A stretch of DNA of 17,256 nucleotides from the NCBI GenBank assembly GCA_944358755.1, contig CALVRY010000013.1:1-17256 (forward strand). The letters run 5' to 3'. This document shows positions 1 to 6,655 of this stretch, in pieces (the first letter of the stretch is position 1; each line of letters starts with the position of its first letter). Made by a program: the position numbers and the translations under genes. Below the pieces are notes generated by a model, which did no database searches, was not told the origin of the DNA, and saw only the letters and a list, made by a program, of their open reading frames with translations. The DNA comes from an uncultured Bacilli bacterium. Its GTDB lineage: Bacteria > Bacillota_I > Bacilli_A > RFN20 > CAG-826.

Positions 1-2
1 AA

Positions 3-3000
3 GAAGATGCTAGCGAAGAAGACAAAAAGAAATTTGAAGATAAAAACGAAAAAATAGTTGAGAGTTGCTACCTTTTTGGTAAAGATAACGAGAAAAATTT
101 AAATGAACTTAACAATCAACTTGATGCATTAAAAGCTCAAAAAGATTTCAATTCACGTTATTTTGAAGAAGAAATCGCTAAAGCAAAAGAAGAAATTTAT
201 AATAAGAAGATTAACTTATTTAAAGAATATTCTGGTAAATATAGCGATGAAAACGTTGTTGAATCTTTAAAATTTGCTCAAGAATTTTATAAAAAGTTAA
301 AAACTTTAATTGTTGAAGAATATAAGACCCTTAAACCTCTTTACAAAAAAGCTTTAGCAAATCGTAAAAAAGATGCTAGTGCTGAAAATAAAGAATATGC
401 AAATTCTTTAAAAGAAAAAAGAGACAATAGAGTTAATGAACTCACAAAAGAGCTCGAAGAAATTAAAGTTTTAATTGAAAAATTCCTCGCTAATTCAAGC
501 GAAGAAGAAAAAGCTAATTACAATTATTTGGTTTCTGAAAGACAACCTAAGAAAAAAACTTTCTTAGATTTCTTTAAGAAACAAAAGCAAGAAGAAATCA
601 ACATTTCAAAACTTGGAAAACAAGAAGAAAAAATTACATCGACTGGAAACAAAGATTTTGATGAAGTACTCTATAAATCATTTGCTCTTGAAGATGAAAT
701 TAAAAAAGTTGAAGAAGAATACATTAACTCAACAAAAGTAACTAAAAAAGAAGCAAAAAGAATGGCTCTTGAAGTTATGAGAGAAGTTGGTATTCCTCTA
801 CCTGAAAAGAGATTTAAACAATATCCATTTGAATTCTCTGGTGGTATGAGACAAAGAATTGTTATTGCAATTGCTTTAACTGCAAATCCAGATATTTTAA
901 TTTGTGATGAGCCAACAACTGCACTTGACGTTACAATTCAAGCTCAAATTCTTGAACTTATTAACAAATTAAAGAGAGAAAGAAATCTTTCTTGTATCTT
1001 TATTACCCATGACTTAGGTGTTGTTGCAAATATGGCTGATAGAGTTGCAGTTATGTATGCAGGTAAAATTGTTGAATATGGAACAGCTTATGAAATTTTC
1101 TACAATCCAAAACATCCTTATACTTGGGCATTATTATCTTCTATTCCTGATATTGATAGTAAAGAAAAACTTGAAGCTATTCCTGGAACTCCACCAGATA
1201 TGCGTTTCCCTCCAAAAGGCGATGCATTTGCTTTAAGAAGCAAATACGCAATGTCAATAGACTTAAAGCACGAACCTCCATTCTTCAAGGTTAGTGATAC
1301 ACATTATGCAGCAACTTGGTTACTCCATCCAGATGCACCAAAAGTTGAAATGCCAAAAATTGTTAAAACTCGTATTGCAAATTCAATTAAGCAATATGAA
1401 GAAAGTAAAAATATTACTAAAGAAGAAATGGTTGGCGTTCCTGAAGAAAGTTTTGAACTTGCTGAATCACATGATGAAGAAACAAGTAGTGAAAGAAATG
1501 CAAAACAAGCTCTTCTTTCACAAAATCTTGAAGCTTATCAAAATGTTGATGAAGGGAAAGCTCAATTTAGTAAAGAAAATAAATCAATTACTGTTAGCGA
1601 AGTTGGACCTTCAGTTGATGACTTAAAAGGTTTAAGCGAAGAAGCAAAAGACGCAAAAGTTGAAGATATTCGTTCAAAATGCAAATTTAAAGAAGAATAT
1701 GCTAAAGATAACATCATTCTTAGTGTTAACCATTTAAAACAATATTTCTTCTTTGGAAAAGGACCAAATAGATACAAGCTTAAAGCAGTTCACGATGTTT
1801 CTTTCCAAATCAAAGAAGGAGAATGCTTTGGTATCGTTGGTGAATCTGGTTGTGGTAAAACAACAACAGGTCGTTCTATTATTAGACTTTATCACATTAC
1901 TAGTGGCTCAATTTACTATAAAGGTGTCAGAATTGGCGCAGGTAGTAGATGGAACGAAAAAGAAATTAAATATACCAAGATTAGATATAACGCTAAAGTA
2001 AAAGAATTAAAGAACAAGCTTCTTAAAAATGAAATTTCAAAAGAAAATTATGAAAAAGAATTAAAAGAAGCTCGTGAATTTAAAGATAACGTCGTTCGTG
2101 TTCAAAAAGAAAAGATTAAACAAATCAAGCACGATGATAAACACGTACCAAAGTTACTTTTAAGCGAAATTCAAATGATCTTCCAAGATCCAATTGATTC
2201 TCTTGACCCAAGAATGACTGTTGAAGACATCATTCAAGAAGGTTTAAGAATCCAAGGATTTACAAACAAAGCTAAAAACCACGAACAAGTTGTTAAAGTT
2301 CTTGAAAAAGTTGGTTTAATCGCTGATTATTGTAACCGTTATCCACACGAATTCTCAGGTGGTCAAAGACAAAGAATTGGTATTGCTCGTGCCCTCATTA
2401 TGAATCCAAAATTACTCATTTGTGATGAACCAATCTCTGCTCTTGACGTTTCAATTCGTGCTCAAATCATTAACTTACTTAATGAGCTTAAAGAAGAAAT
2501 GGGCTTAACAATCATGTTTATTGCTCATGACTTATCAGTTGTTAAGTATTTCTGTGATAGAATTGCAGTTATGTATTTTGGAGAAATTGTTGAACTTGCA
2601 ACAAGTGATGAACTCTTCAAACATCCTCTCCATCCATACACAAAATCACTTCTTAGCGCAATTCCAAAACCAAATCCATTAACTGAAAAAGAAAGAGTTA
2701 GAATTGTTTATAATCCAAGAGAAGTTCACGATTATAGTGTAGATAAACCAAGTTTTGTTGAAATTAGACCAGGACACTTCGTACTTGCTAACCATGCCGA
2801 AGTTGAAAAATACAACAAAGAAATGGAAGCAATTGACGCAAAACTTGCAATTGAAGAAGGCGTTAAAGAAAACGAAGAAGGTAAAATTGAATCTTCAATT
2901 CATGAAGAAATTGAACCAGCTGAAAGCTTAGTTGATGAAGTTAAAGTTGAAGAAGATGTTAATGAAAACGTTAACGAAAATTCCGAAACTTCAACTCAAG

Positions 3001-3536
3001 AAACAACAGAAGAAGTAAGTGTTGAAGAAACAGTTGTAAGTGAAGAAATTCCTACTGAAAATGTTTTTGAAAATGTAACTCAAGAAGTAACAGAAGAAAC
3101 AGATTCTACTGAGGAAACTCCAGTTCAAGAAGCAGTTACTGAAGAAAAAGTTGAAGAATCAGCTTCAGTAATTGAAGAAAAAGTAGAAAAACCTTCTGAA
3201 GAAGCAGAAAAAGAAGTTAAGAAAGAAATTCCAGTAAATAAAGAAAAAACTGTTAGAAAAACAACTCGAAAGAAAAAAGATGAAAAAGACAGCGAAAAAA
3301 AAGAAGTTTCTGAATTACTTCTAAAACAAAGAAGTGGCGAGATTAAAAAGGTATATCACGTTAAAAAAGTTAATGGCAAATGGCAAATTATGCTTAAAGA
3401 TGGACTTAAAGCAATTAAGACGTTTGACACTAAAGTTGAAGCGGTTGAATATGCAAATAATCTTGCTAAATCACAAAATGGATCTGTTCTTGTTCATGCT
3501 TCAAAAGGCAAAAACAAAGGACGTTTCATTAAATAA
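3..3536 (+). CDS. Fused OppD-OppF-type peptide ABC transporter ATPase with coiled-coil insertions and C-terminal DUF2188-like domain (5' partial)
   Basis: The frame is open from the left edge, so the gene starts upstream; the TTG at 528 lies inside a continuous coding frame and is not the start. 1177 residues are visible. Residues 1-240 are a Lys/Glu-rich coiled coil inserted in the helical subdomain of an OppD-like half. That half then shows signature FSGGMRQR (278-), Walker B DE at 302-303, H-loop His 336 and an OppD-type tail (HPYTWALL, IPGTPPDM). A charged linker (about 450-575) leads to an OppF-like half: Walker A GESGCGKTT (Lys 619), a roughly 60-residue extra insertion, Q-loop FQDP (Gln 728), FSGGQRQR (784-) and Walker B DE 808-809. 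A Glu/Val-rich tail and a DUF2188-like domain (1114-1177) follow. Known role of the family: cytoplasmic ATP hydrolysis powering oligopeptide import. The first Walker A and Q-loop lie outside the window. Permease and binding-protein genes are not seen here. Confidence 0.93.
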   Translation, partial: EDASEEDKKKFEDKNEKIVESCYLFGKDNEKNLNELNNQLDALKAQKDFNSRYFEEEIAKAKEEIYNKKINLFKEYSGKYSDENVVESLKFAQEFYKKLKTLIVEEYKTLKPLYKKALANRKKDASAENKEYANSLKEKRDNRVNELTKELEEIKVLIEKFLANSSEEEKANYNYLVSERQPKKKTFLDFFKKQKQEEINISKLGKQEEKITSTGNKDFDEVLYKSFALEDEIKKVEEEYINSTKVTKKEAKRMALEVMREVGIPLPEKRFKQYPFEFSGGMRQRIVIAIALTANPDILICDEPTTALDVTIQAQILELINKLKRERNLSCIFITHDLGVVANMADRVAVMYAGKIVEYGTAYEIFYNPKHPYTWALLSSIPDIDSKEKLEAIPGTPPDMRFPPKGDAFALRSKYAMSIDLKHEPPFFKVSDTHYAATWLLHPDAPKVEMPKIVKTRIANSIKQYEESKNITKEEMVGVPEESFELAESHDEETSSERNAKQALLSQNLEAYQNVDEGKAQFSKENKSITVSEVGPSVDDLKGLSEEAKDAKVEDIRSKCKFKEEYAKDNIILSVNHLKQYFFFGKGPNRYKLKAVHDVSFQIKEGECFGIVGESGCGKTTTGRSIIRLYHITSGSIYYKGVRIGAGSRWNEKEIKYTKIRYNAKVKELKNKLLKNEISKENYEKELKEAREFKDNVVRVQKEKIKQIKHDDKHVPKLLLSEIQMIFQDPIDSLDPRMTVEDIIQEGLRIQGFTNKAKNHEQVVKVLEKVGLIADYCNRYPHEFSGGQRQRIGIARALIMNPKLLICDEPISALDVSIRAQIINLLNELKEEMGLTIMFIAHDLSVVKYFCDRIAVMYFGEIVELATSDELFKHPLHPYTKSLLSAIPKPNPLTEKERVRIVYNPREVHDYSVDKPSFVEIRPGHFVLANHAEVEKYNKEMEAIDAKLAIEEGVKENEEGKIESSIHEEIEPAESLVDEVKVEEDVNENVNENSETSTQETTEEVSVEETVVSEEIPTENVFENVTQEVTEETDSTEETPVQEAVTEEKVEESASVIEEKVEKPSEEAEKEVKKEIPVNKEKTVRKTTRKKKDEKDSEKKEVSELLLKQRSGEIKKVYHVKKVNGKWQIMLKDGLKAIKTFDTKVEAVEYANNLAKSQNGSVLVHASKGKNKGRFIK

Positions 3537-3560
3537 TTCATTAAATTGAATTAATTTTAT

Positions 3561-3594
3561 AGGACCATATGAAAAACTTTGGTCCTTTTATTTT
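3561..3594 (+). terminator. Rho-independent terminator after the Opp ATPase gene
   Basis: A perfect 7-bp stem (AGGACCA at 3561-3567 with TGGTCCT at 3580-3586) with a 12-nt loop is followed by a T-rich run (TTTATTTT). It sits 25 bp after the stop codon at 3536 and probably ends the upstream transcription unit. Confidence 0.8.
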
Positions 3595-3627
3595 GGCTTT
3601 ATTAGTAACAAGAGGCTTTCATTCGTA

Positions 3628-3903
3628 ATTAGTGCAACGCTGTTAAACCAAAGGTTGCTAATTCACCTCTGTTATTGGAAGTGAATCCGAATGTGCGGCG
3701 AAATTAATTCACTAGAGAAGTTTGAGAAGAGTTTTTAAGTGAAAGTTTCATCTTCTTTTTTAAAGTAAGCGAACAAGCCCTATAAAAGAATCATTAATCA
3801 AAGTCACAAGTCATATAGTATCCACTAATTAAACATCAAAATGAGAAAGCTTTATAAATGAAGAAACAATAGCAACCCTTTTGTTTAACAGCGTTATTAG
3901 TGC
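3628..3903. repeat. 8-bp target-site duplication flanking the MITE-like element
   Basis: ATTAGTGC occurs at 3628-3635 and 3896-3903, exactly abutting the two inverted-repeat ends. The duplication is exactly 8 bp: the next bases outward differ (A on the left, T inside the right end). Removing 3636-3903 restores a plausible empty site that joins the terminator region directly to the TTAAGA repeats at 3904. Confidence 0.8.
3636..3895. mobile_element. MITE-like non-autonomous element, 260 bp
   Basis: The element is bounded by terminal inverted repeats at 3636-3660 and 3870-3895. The left end begins AACGCTGTTAAACCAAAGG; the reverse complement of the right end begins AACGCTGTTAAACAAAAGGG. About 24 of 26 positions match, with one substitution and one indel. 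The element is flanked by a perfect 8-bp direct repeat, ATTAGTGC, at 3628-3635 and 3896-3903, as expected for a target-site duplication. The interior has no meaningful ORF. It contains a hairpin (GTGAAT-CCG at 3681-3689 pairing with CGG at 3696-3698 and ATTCAC at 3707-3712) and an AGAAGA/TCTTCT stem (3725-3730/3751-3756) followed by T residues. Eight-bp duplications are typical of several IS families (for example ISL3, IS1595, IS6, IS66); I cannot name the parent from the ends alone. A structured ncRNA closed by a long helix is the alternative, but the flanking duplication argues for transposition. Confidence 0.8.
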
Positions 3904-3936
3904 ATTAAGATAACATTAAGATTAGAAGAGTTAAAA
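3904..3936 (+). promoter_or_regulatory. Direct-repeat operator candidate upstream of lipoprotein A
   Basis: TTAAGA at 3905-3910 and 3916-3921 repeats with an 11-bp period, followed by TTAAAA at 3931-3936. The same order and spacing (TTAAGA-N5-TTAAGA-N9-TTAAAA) recurs at 6537-6568 before the other lipoprotein gene. An 11-bp repeat period is typical of sites bound by OmpR/PhoB-family response regulators (the Bacillus PhoP box is TTAACA-like), so such a regulator is a reasonable guess. The site lies 112 bp before the ATG at 4017 and begins immediately after the right target duplication of the MITE. Confidence 0.5.
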
Positions 3937-3938
3937 AA

Positions 3939-3970
3939 TTGATTACAATCATAATAATTTAAAATATAAA
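3939..3970 (+). promoter_or_regulatory. Possible promoter of lipoprotein A
   Basis: A TTGATT hexamer at 3939-3944 lies upstream of CATAAT (3950-3955) and TATAAA (3965-3970) in very AT-rich DNA. No pair has ideal 17-bp spacing (the TTGATT-TATAAA gap is 20 bp), so the exact -10 cannot be fixed. The position, between the direct repeats and the ribosome site, is right for a promoter. Confidence 0.3.
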
Positions 3971-3973
3971 AGT

Positions 3974-3994
3974 TATTATTAAAGATTAATAATA
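3974..3994. promoter_or_regulatory. Perfect 9-bp inverted repeat in the leader of lipoprotein A
   Basis: TATTATTAA (3974-3982), a 3-nt spacer AGA, then TTAATAATA (3986-3994) form a perfect palindrome 22 bp before the start codon and just upstream of the ribosome site AAGGAGGG at 4002-4009. It could be a dimeric repressor operator or a weak mRNA hairpin. An AT-only palindrome in AT-rich DNA can also arise by chance. Confidence 0.4.
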
Positions 3995-4016
3995 GTTTAC
4001 CAAGGAGGGAAAATAG

Positions 4017-6323
4017 ATGAGAAAAAAAATAATTCCGTTAAGTGTTGGTGTTGTTTTATCGCTCGCATTTATCACAGGTTGTGGTGAAGAAGCTAATCCA
4101 CCAGATACTCTTGCTCGTTATAAATTAACAGTAGACGATAATGCCGATTATAAACTTGTAGGTGTTGAAGCTGATGGCTATTTAGCAGGTGAAAAAGTTA
4201 CATTTGGTGTTGTTTCTCAAACAGATGCAAAGGTTGTAGATGAAGTCAGTGCCGGTCAATTAGTCCTTAATGACGAAGGCGGAAATATCTACACATTTAC
4301 AATGCCAGCAAGCGATGTAAACATTGTTGTTACAATGGAAAATGTATCTGACGTACGTTTAACAACAGCTTTAAGTGAAGCTCGTGAAGGCTTAGTAATG
4401 GATACTGTTTATGAAGAAAGACAACAATATTACGATACACATGGAAATCCAAGTGGTTCTCCTTCAAGATACGCTAAACGTGTAATCAGTGAAATGAGTG
4501 GAGACTACAACCGAATCACTCGTTATTCTTCTAAATATGATTCTAGTGGCGATTTTGAAACCGAAATTGATGTAAGTGACACAACTCCAAGCGATATTTA
4601 TATCTTTGCTAAAAATCCTGAAAATGGATATTTATCAACAACATATTTAAATTTAAATAATGAGCTTGTTTATGCTGATGTTTTAGATTCAGCGACAGAA
4701 GCAAATTTAGAATGGTATAAAACATATGGGAATCCATTTAATTATTTGACAGCTAATGATTTCACAGTCGATGAATCTGATGGAAATAAATATCATCTAA
4801 ATGTTGAAGATCCAAAACTTTCAAACACTATTACAGGTTTTGCTCAAATTATTTTTGGTGATATTCAATTAGCTTATCATGTTGAAGACTTTACTATTAC
4901 ATTAAAAGACGGACATTTAGCAAGTTATGAAGGTAGATTTGCTGTTCCTGAATTTGAATGGTATGAATCTACAGTCTTATTTACTGGTTCATTTACACAT
5001 TTAGGTGCTGATTCTTTAGAAAAACCTGAAAAAATGACTGTAGTTGAAGATGAAGCTTTAAAAACCGCATTAGATGCTCTTAAGAAACATAACTATACAG
5101 TCGAAGTTAATGCTGATGGTGAAGTAACAAAAGGATTTAGTGATGGCGGTAAACATTTCCTTCAAGATATTTTCGGAGAAGTAACAGATTTAGCAACAGC
5201 AACACCTATCGAAACATATTATTACGAACAATTAAGCGAGTTTGATGATTTCACCGAACTTTATGAATATTCTGTCCGTCAATCAGTCAAGATTAGAGAT
5301 GAATTCTTTACATTTAGTAGTAATAGAGATGGTGTTCAAATAGTTCCACAAATGGTTGCTGGCTTTGATATCAGTTCAGCTTTCTTTGATAAAGAGGGTA
5401 ATACTTATACTTTAAAAACTGAAGGATTACCATATTATTTTGTTGCTGATAATTCGACAGCTTATTCTCCGTTTTCATCAACAACCATTAATACACTTAA
5501 GATTACTTTAGGCGAAAATGGTGATGTTACTTTTGAGACAACAGATTCATGGGGTGGTAGTGAAACGGTTAAATATACAAATGTTGGTACAACAACCGTT
5601 GCAGCACAAGTAGTTAATACAAATACTGATAAGCTCACAAAATGGGAAGACTATTTAAAAACGCAAGCTCAAGCTGATGCTTTAAATGAAGTTATTCCTA
5701 CAGAAATTGTTAATATACTTCCAACCCCTAAAACATCAGTAGATAGTGTAGCTCCGATTGCTAATGTTACGACAGCAGGAGTTGCAGCAGGCAAAACCAC
5801 AACAGAGGAAGGTACGCTTGATGAATTTGAAGCAGAAGTTCCTGAAGATGGAGAGACTTTACCTGCTTATGTTGGATCATGGTCAAATGCAGATTATGAT
5901 GCAATCGAACTTTATGATGATGGCACCGGAAGTTATGGTGGAGGTTGGTTTGGAGAAAGTTTCAATTATACTGTAGACGGAAATGTCTTAACTGGTGTTG
6001 GCGAAGACTTTGTTATTACAATGACTTTTGATCCAACAGCAAAAACATTAGTATACAAATATGTACAAACAACTCCAAACACTGCTCAAATTGCTATGTC
6101 TCTTGATAGTTACGGAGACAACGTTGATTTACAATATGATGATCTTTTAGTCTTATTCTCTGATGCACTCGGCAAAGCTGGATTTACTTATAATTTAGAA
6201 AATTTAGAAGAGTATGAATTTATTAAAACAATGACTATTAGTGAAGTTGAATGCGAAGTTTCAATTTCGCTAGGCGGTTATAATGATATGTTCATCGTTG
6301 AATATTCAATGCTACCTCTATAA
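4017..6323 (+). CDS. Secreted lipoprotein (lipoprotein A) with InlB-like and lipocalin-like modules
   Basis: 768 residues. A type II signal peptide ends in the lipobox ITGC (Cys22), so the protein should be lipid-anchored on the outer face of the membrane. Residues about 34-108, ending in an FTMPASDVNIVV strand, resemble divergent InlB B-repeat domains. Residues about 112-345 and 350-548 look like two copies of one fold: each has a helix beginning L-TAL, followed by beta-rich stretches including T-ND-F-TVDESDGNKY and FFDKEGNTYTL. A linker with KWEDY and IPTEIVNILP (about 550-570) precedes a small beta module (about 620-690, GSW..., DDGTGSYGGGWFG) of the lipocalin-like type common in gut Bacillota lipoproteins. 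A short terminal alpha/beta segment resembles half a repeat of the lipoprotein at 6656. The start is supported by AAGGAGGG with 7-nt spacing. The gene is monocistronic, between an upstream regulatory region and its own terminator. The specific function is unknown; it may be an adhesin or a scaffold. Confidence 0.88.
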   Translation: MRKKIIPLSVGVVLSLAFITGCGEEANPPDTLARYKLTVDDNADYKLVGVEADGYLAGEKVTFGVVSQTDAKVVDEVSAGQLVLNDEGGNIYTFTMPASDVNIVVTMENVSDVRLTTALSEAREGLVMDTVYEERQQYYDTHGNPSGSPSRYAKRVISEMSGDYNRITRYSSKYDSSGDFETEIDVSDTTPSDIYIFAKNPENGYLSTTYLNLNNELVYADVLDSATEANLEWYKTYGNPFNYLTANDFTVDESDGNKYHLNVEDPKLSNTITGFAQIIFGDIQLAYHVEDFTITLKDGHLASYEGRFAVPEFEWYESTVLFTGSFTHLGADSLEKPEKMTVVEDEALKTALDALKKHNYTVEVNADGEVTKGFSDGGKHFLQDIFGEVTDLATATPIETYYYEQLSEFDDFTELYEYSVRQSVKIRDEFFTFSSNRDGVQIVPQMVAGFDISSAFFDKEGNTYTLKTEGLPYYFVADNSTAYSPFSSTTINTLKITLGENGDVTFETTDSWGGSETVKYTNVGTTTVAAQVVNTNTDKLTKWEDYLKTQAQADALNEVIPTEIVNILPTPKTSVDSVAPIANVTTAGVAAGKTTTEEGTLDEFEAEVPEDGETLPAYVGSWSNADYDAIELYDDGTGSYGGGWFGESFNYTVDGNVLTGVGEDFVITMTFDPTAKTLVYKYVQTTPNTAQIAMSLDSYGDNVDLQYDDLLVLFSDALGKAGFTYNLENLEEYEFIKTMTISEVECEVSISLGGYNDMFIVEYSMLPL

Positions 6324-6351
6324 TAAAACTATTATAAGAATCATTTAAACT

Positions 6352-6389
6352 GAGGTTGTTAACTACGAAAAGTGGTGCAGCCTCTTTTT
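6352..6389 (+). terminator. Rho-independent terminator after lipoprotein A
   Basis: GAGGTTG (6352-6358) pairs with CAGCCTC (6378-6384) with one G-U wobble. The inner ACTAC/GTGGT pairs extend the hairpin around a GAAAA loop, and TTTTT follows at 6385-6389. It lies 28 bp after the stop codon and separates this gene from the large operon. Confidence 0.88.
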
Positions 6390-6390
6390 A

Positions 6391-6457
6391 TACTAGTAGA
6401 TAATTAGTATGTATTTAGTAGTAATTTTATAGTTAATTTAGTATATTTCTAGTACTA
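6391..6457. repeat. 11-bp-phased TAGTA repeat array
   Basis: TAGTA occurs at 6394, 6405 and 6416 (exactly 11-bp steps), again overlapping at 6419, as TAGTT at 6430 (11 bp on), and at 6439 and 6450 (11 bp apart). Both ends are 8-bp perfect palindromes: TACTAGTA at 6391-6398 and TAGTACTA at 6450-6457. The array lies between the terminator and the promoter region of the operon. Helical phasing suggests cooperative protein binding on one face of the DNA. No regulator is identified. Confidence 0.45.
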
Positions 6458-6530
6458 ATTTTTAAAATCTATAAAAATAGTGCCCTTTTATTTCTGTTAC
6501 TGTTTTCATATAGCGTCTCAAGATTCAACA

Positions 6531-6568
6531 AAAATATTAAGAAAATATTAAGATTTTATTTTTTAAAA
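6531..6568 (+). promoter_or_regulatory. Direct-repeat operator candidate upstream of the lipoprotein B-MoxR operon
   Basis: A tandem duplication of the 11-mer AAAATATTAAG (6531-6541, 6542-6552) places TTAAGA at 6537-6542 and 6548-6553, followed by TTAAAA at 6563-6568. Order and spacing match the site at 3905-3936 before lipoprotein A. It lies 119 bp before the ATG at 6656. No clear -35/-10 pair follows; TATAAG at 6571-6576 could act as a -10 if the bound regulator replaces -35 recognition. The rest of the gap up to 6655 shows a T-rich tract (6594-6603) and the ribosome site AAGGGG at 6644-6649. Confidence 0.5.
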
Positions 6569-6655
6569 TTTATAAGATTGGAATCGGATTTTATCATTTT
6601 TTTCGTGCGGTATTCGTAGGTAAACCGTCATATATCTTAATATAAGGGGAAAATT

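Noticed and set aside
528..530. TTG as start codon of the ABC ATPase
   Set aside because: The same frame is open back to position 3 with the same Lys/Glu-rich coding character, and no ribosome site precedes the TTG; the gene is simply cut by the window edge.
3636..3895. rnpB, tmRNA or riboswitch in the 480-bp gap
   Set aside because: None of the conserved RNase P, tmRNA or known riboswitch core sequences is visible, and the exact 8-bp flanking duplication fits a transposed element better.
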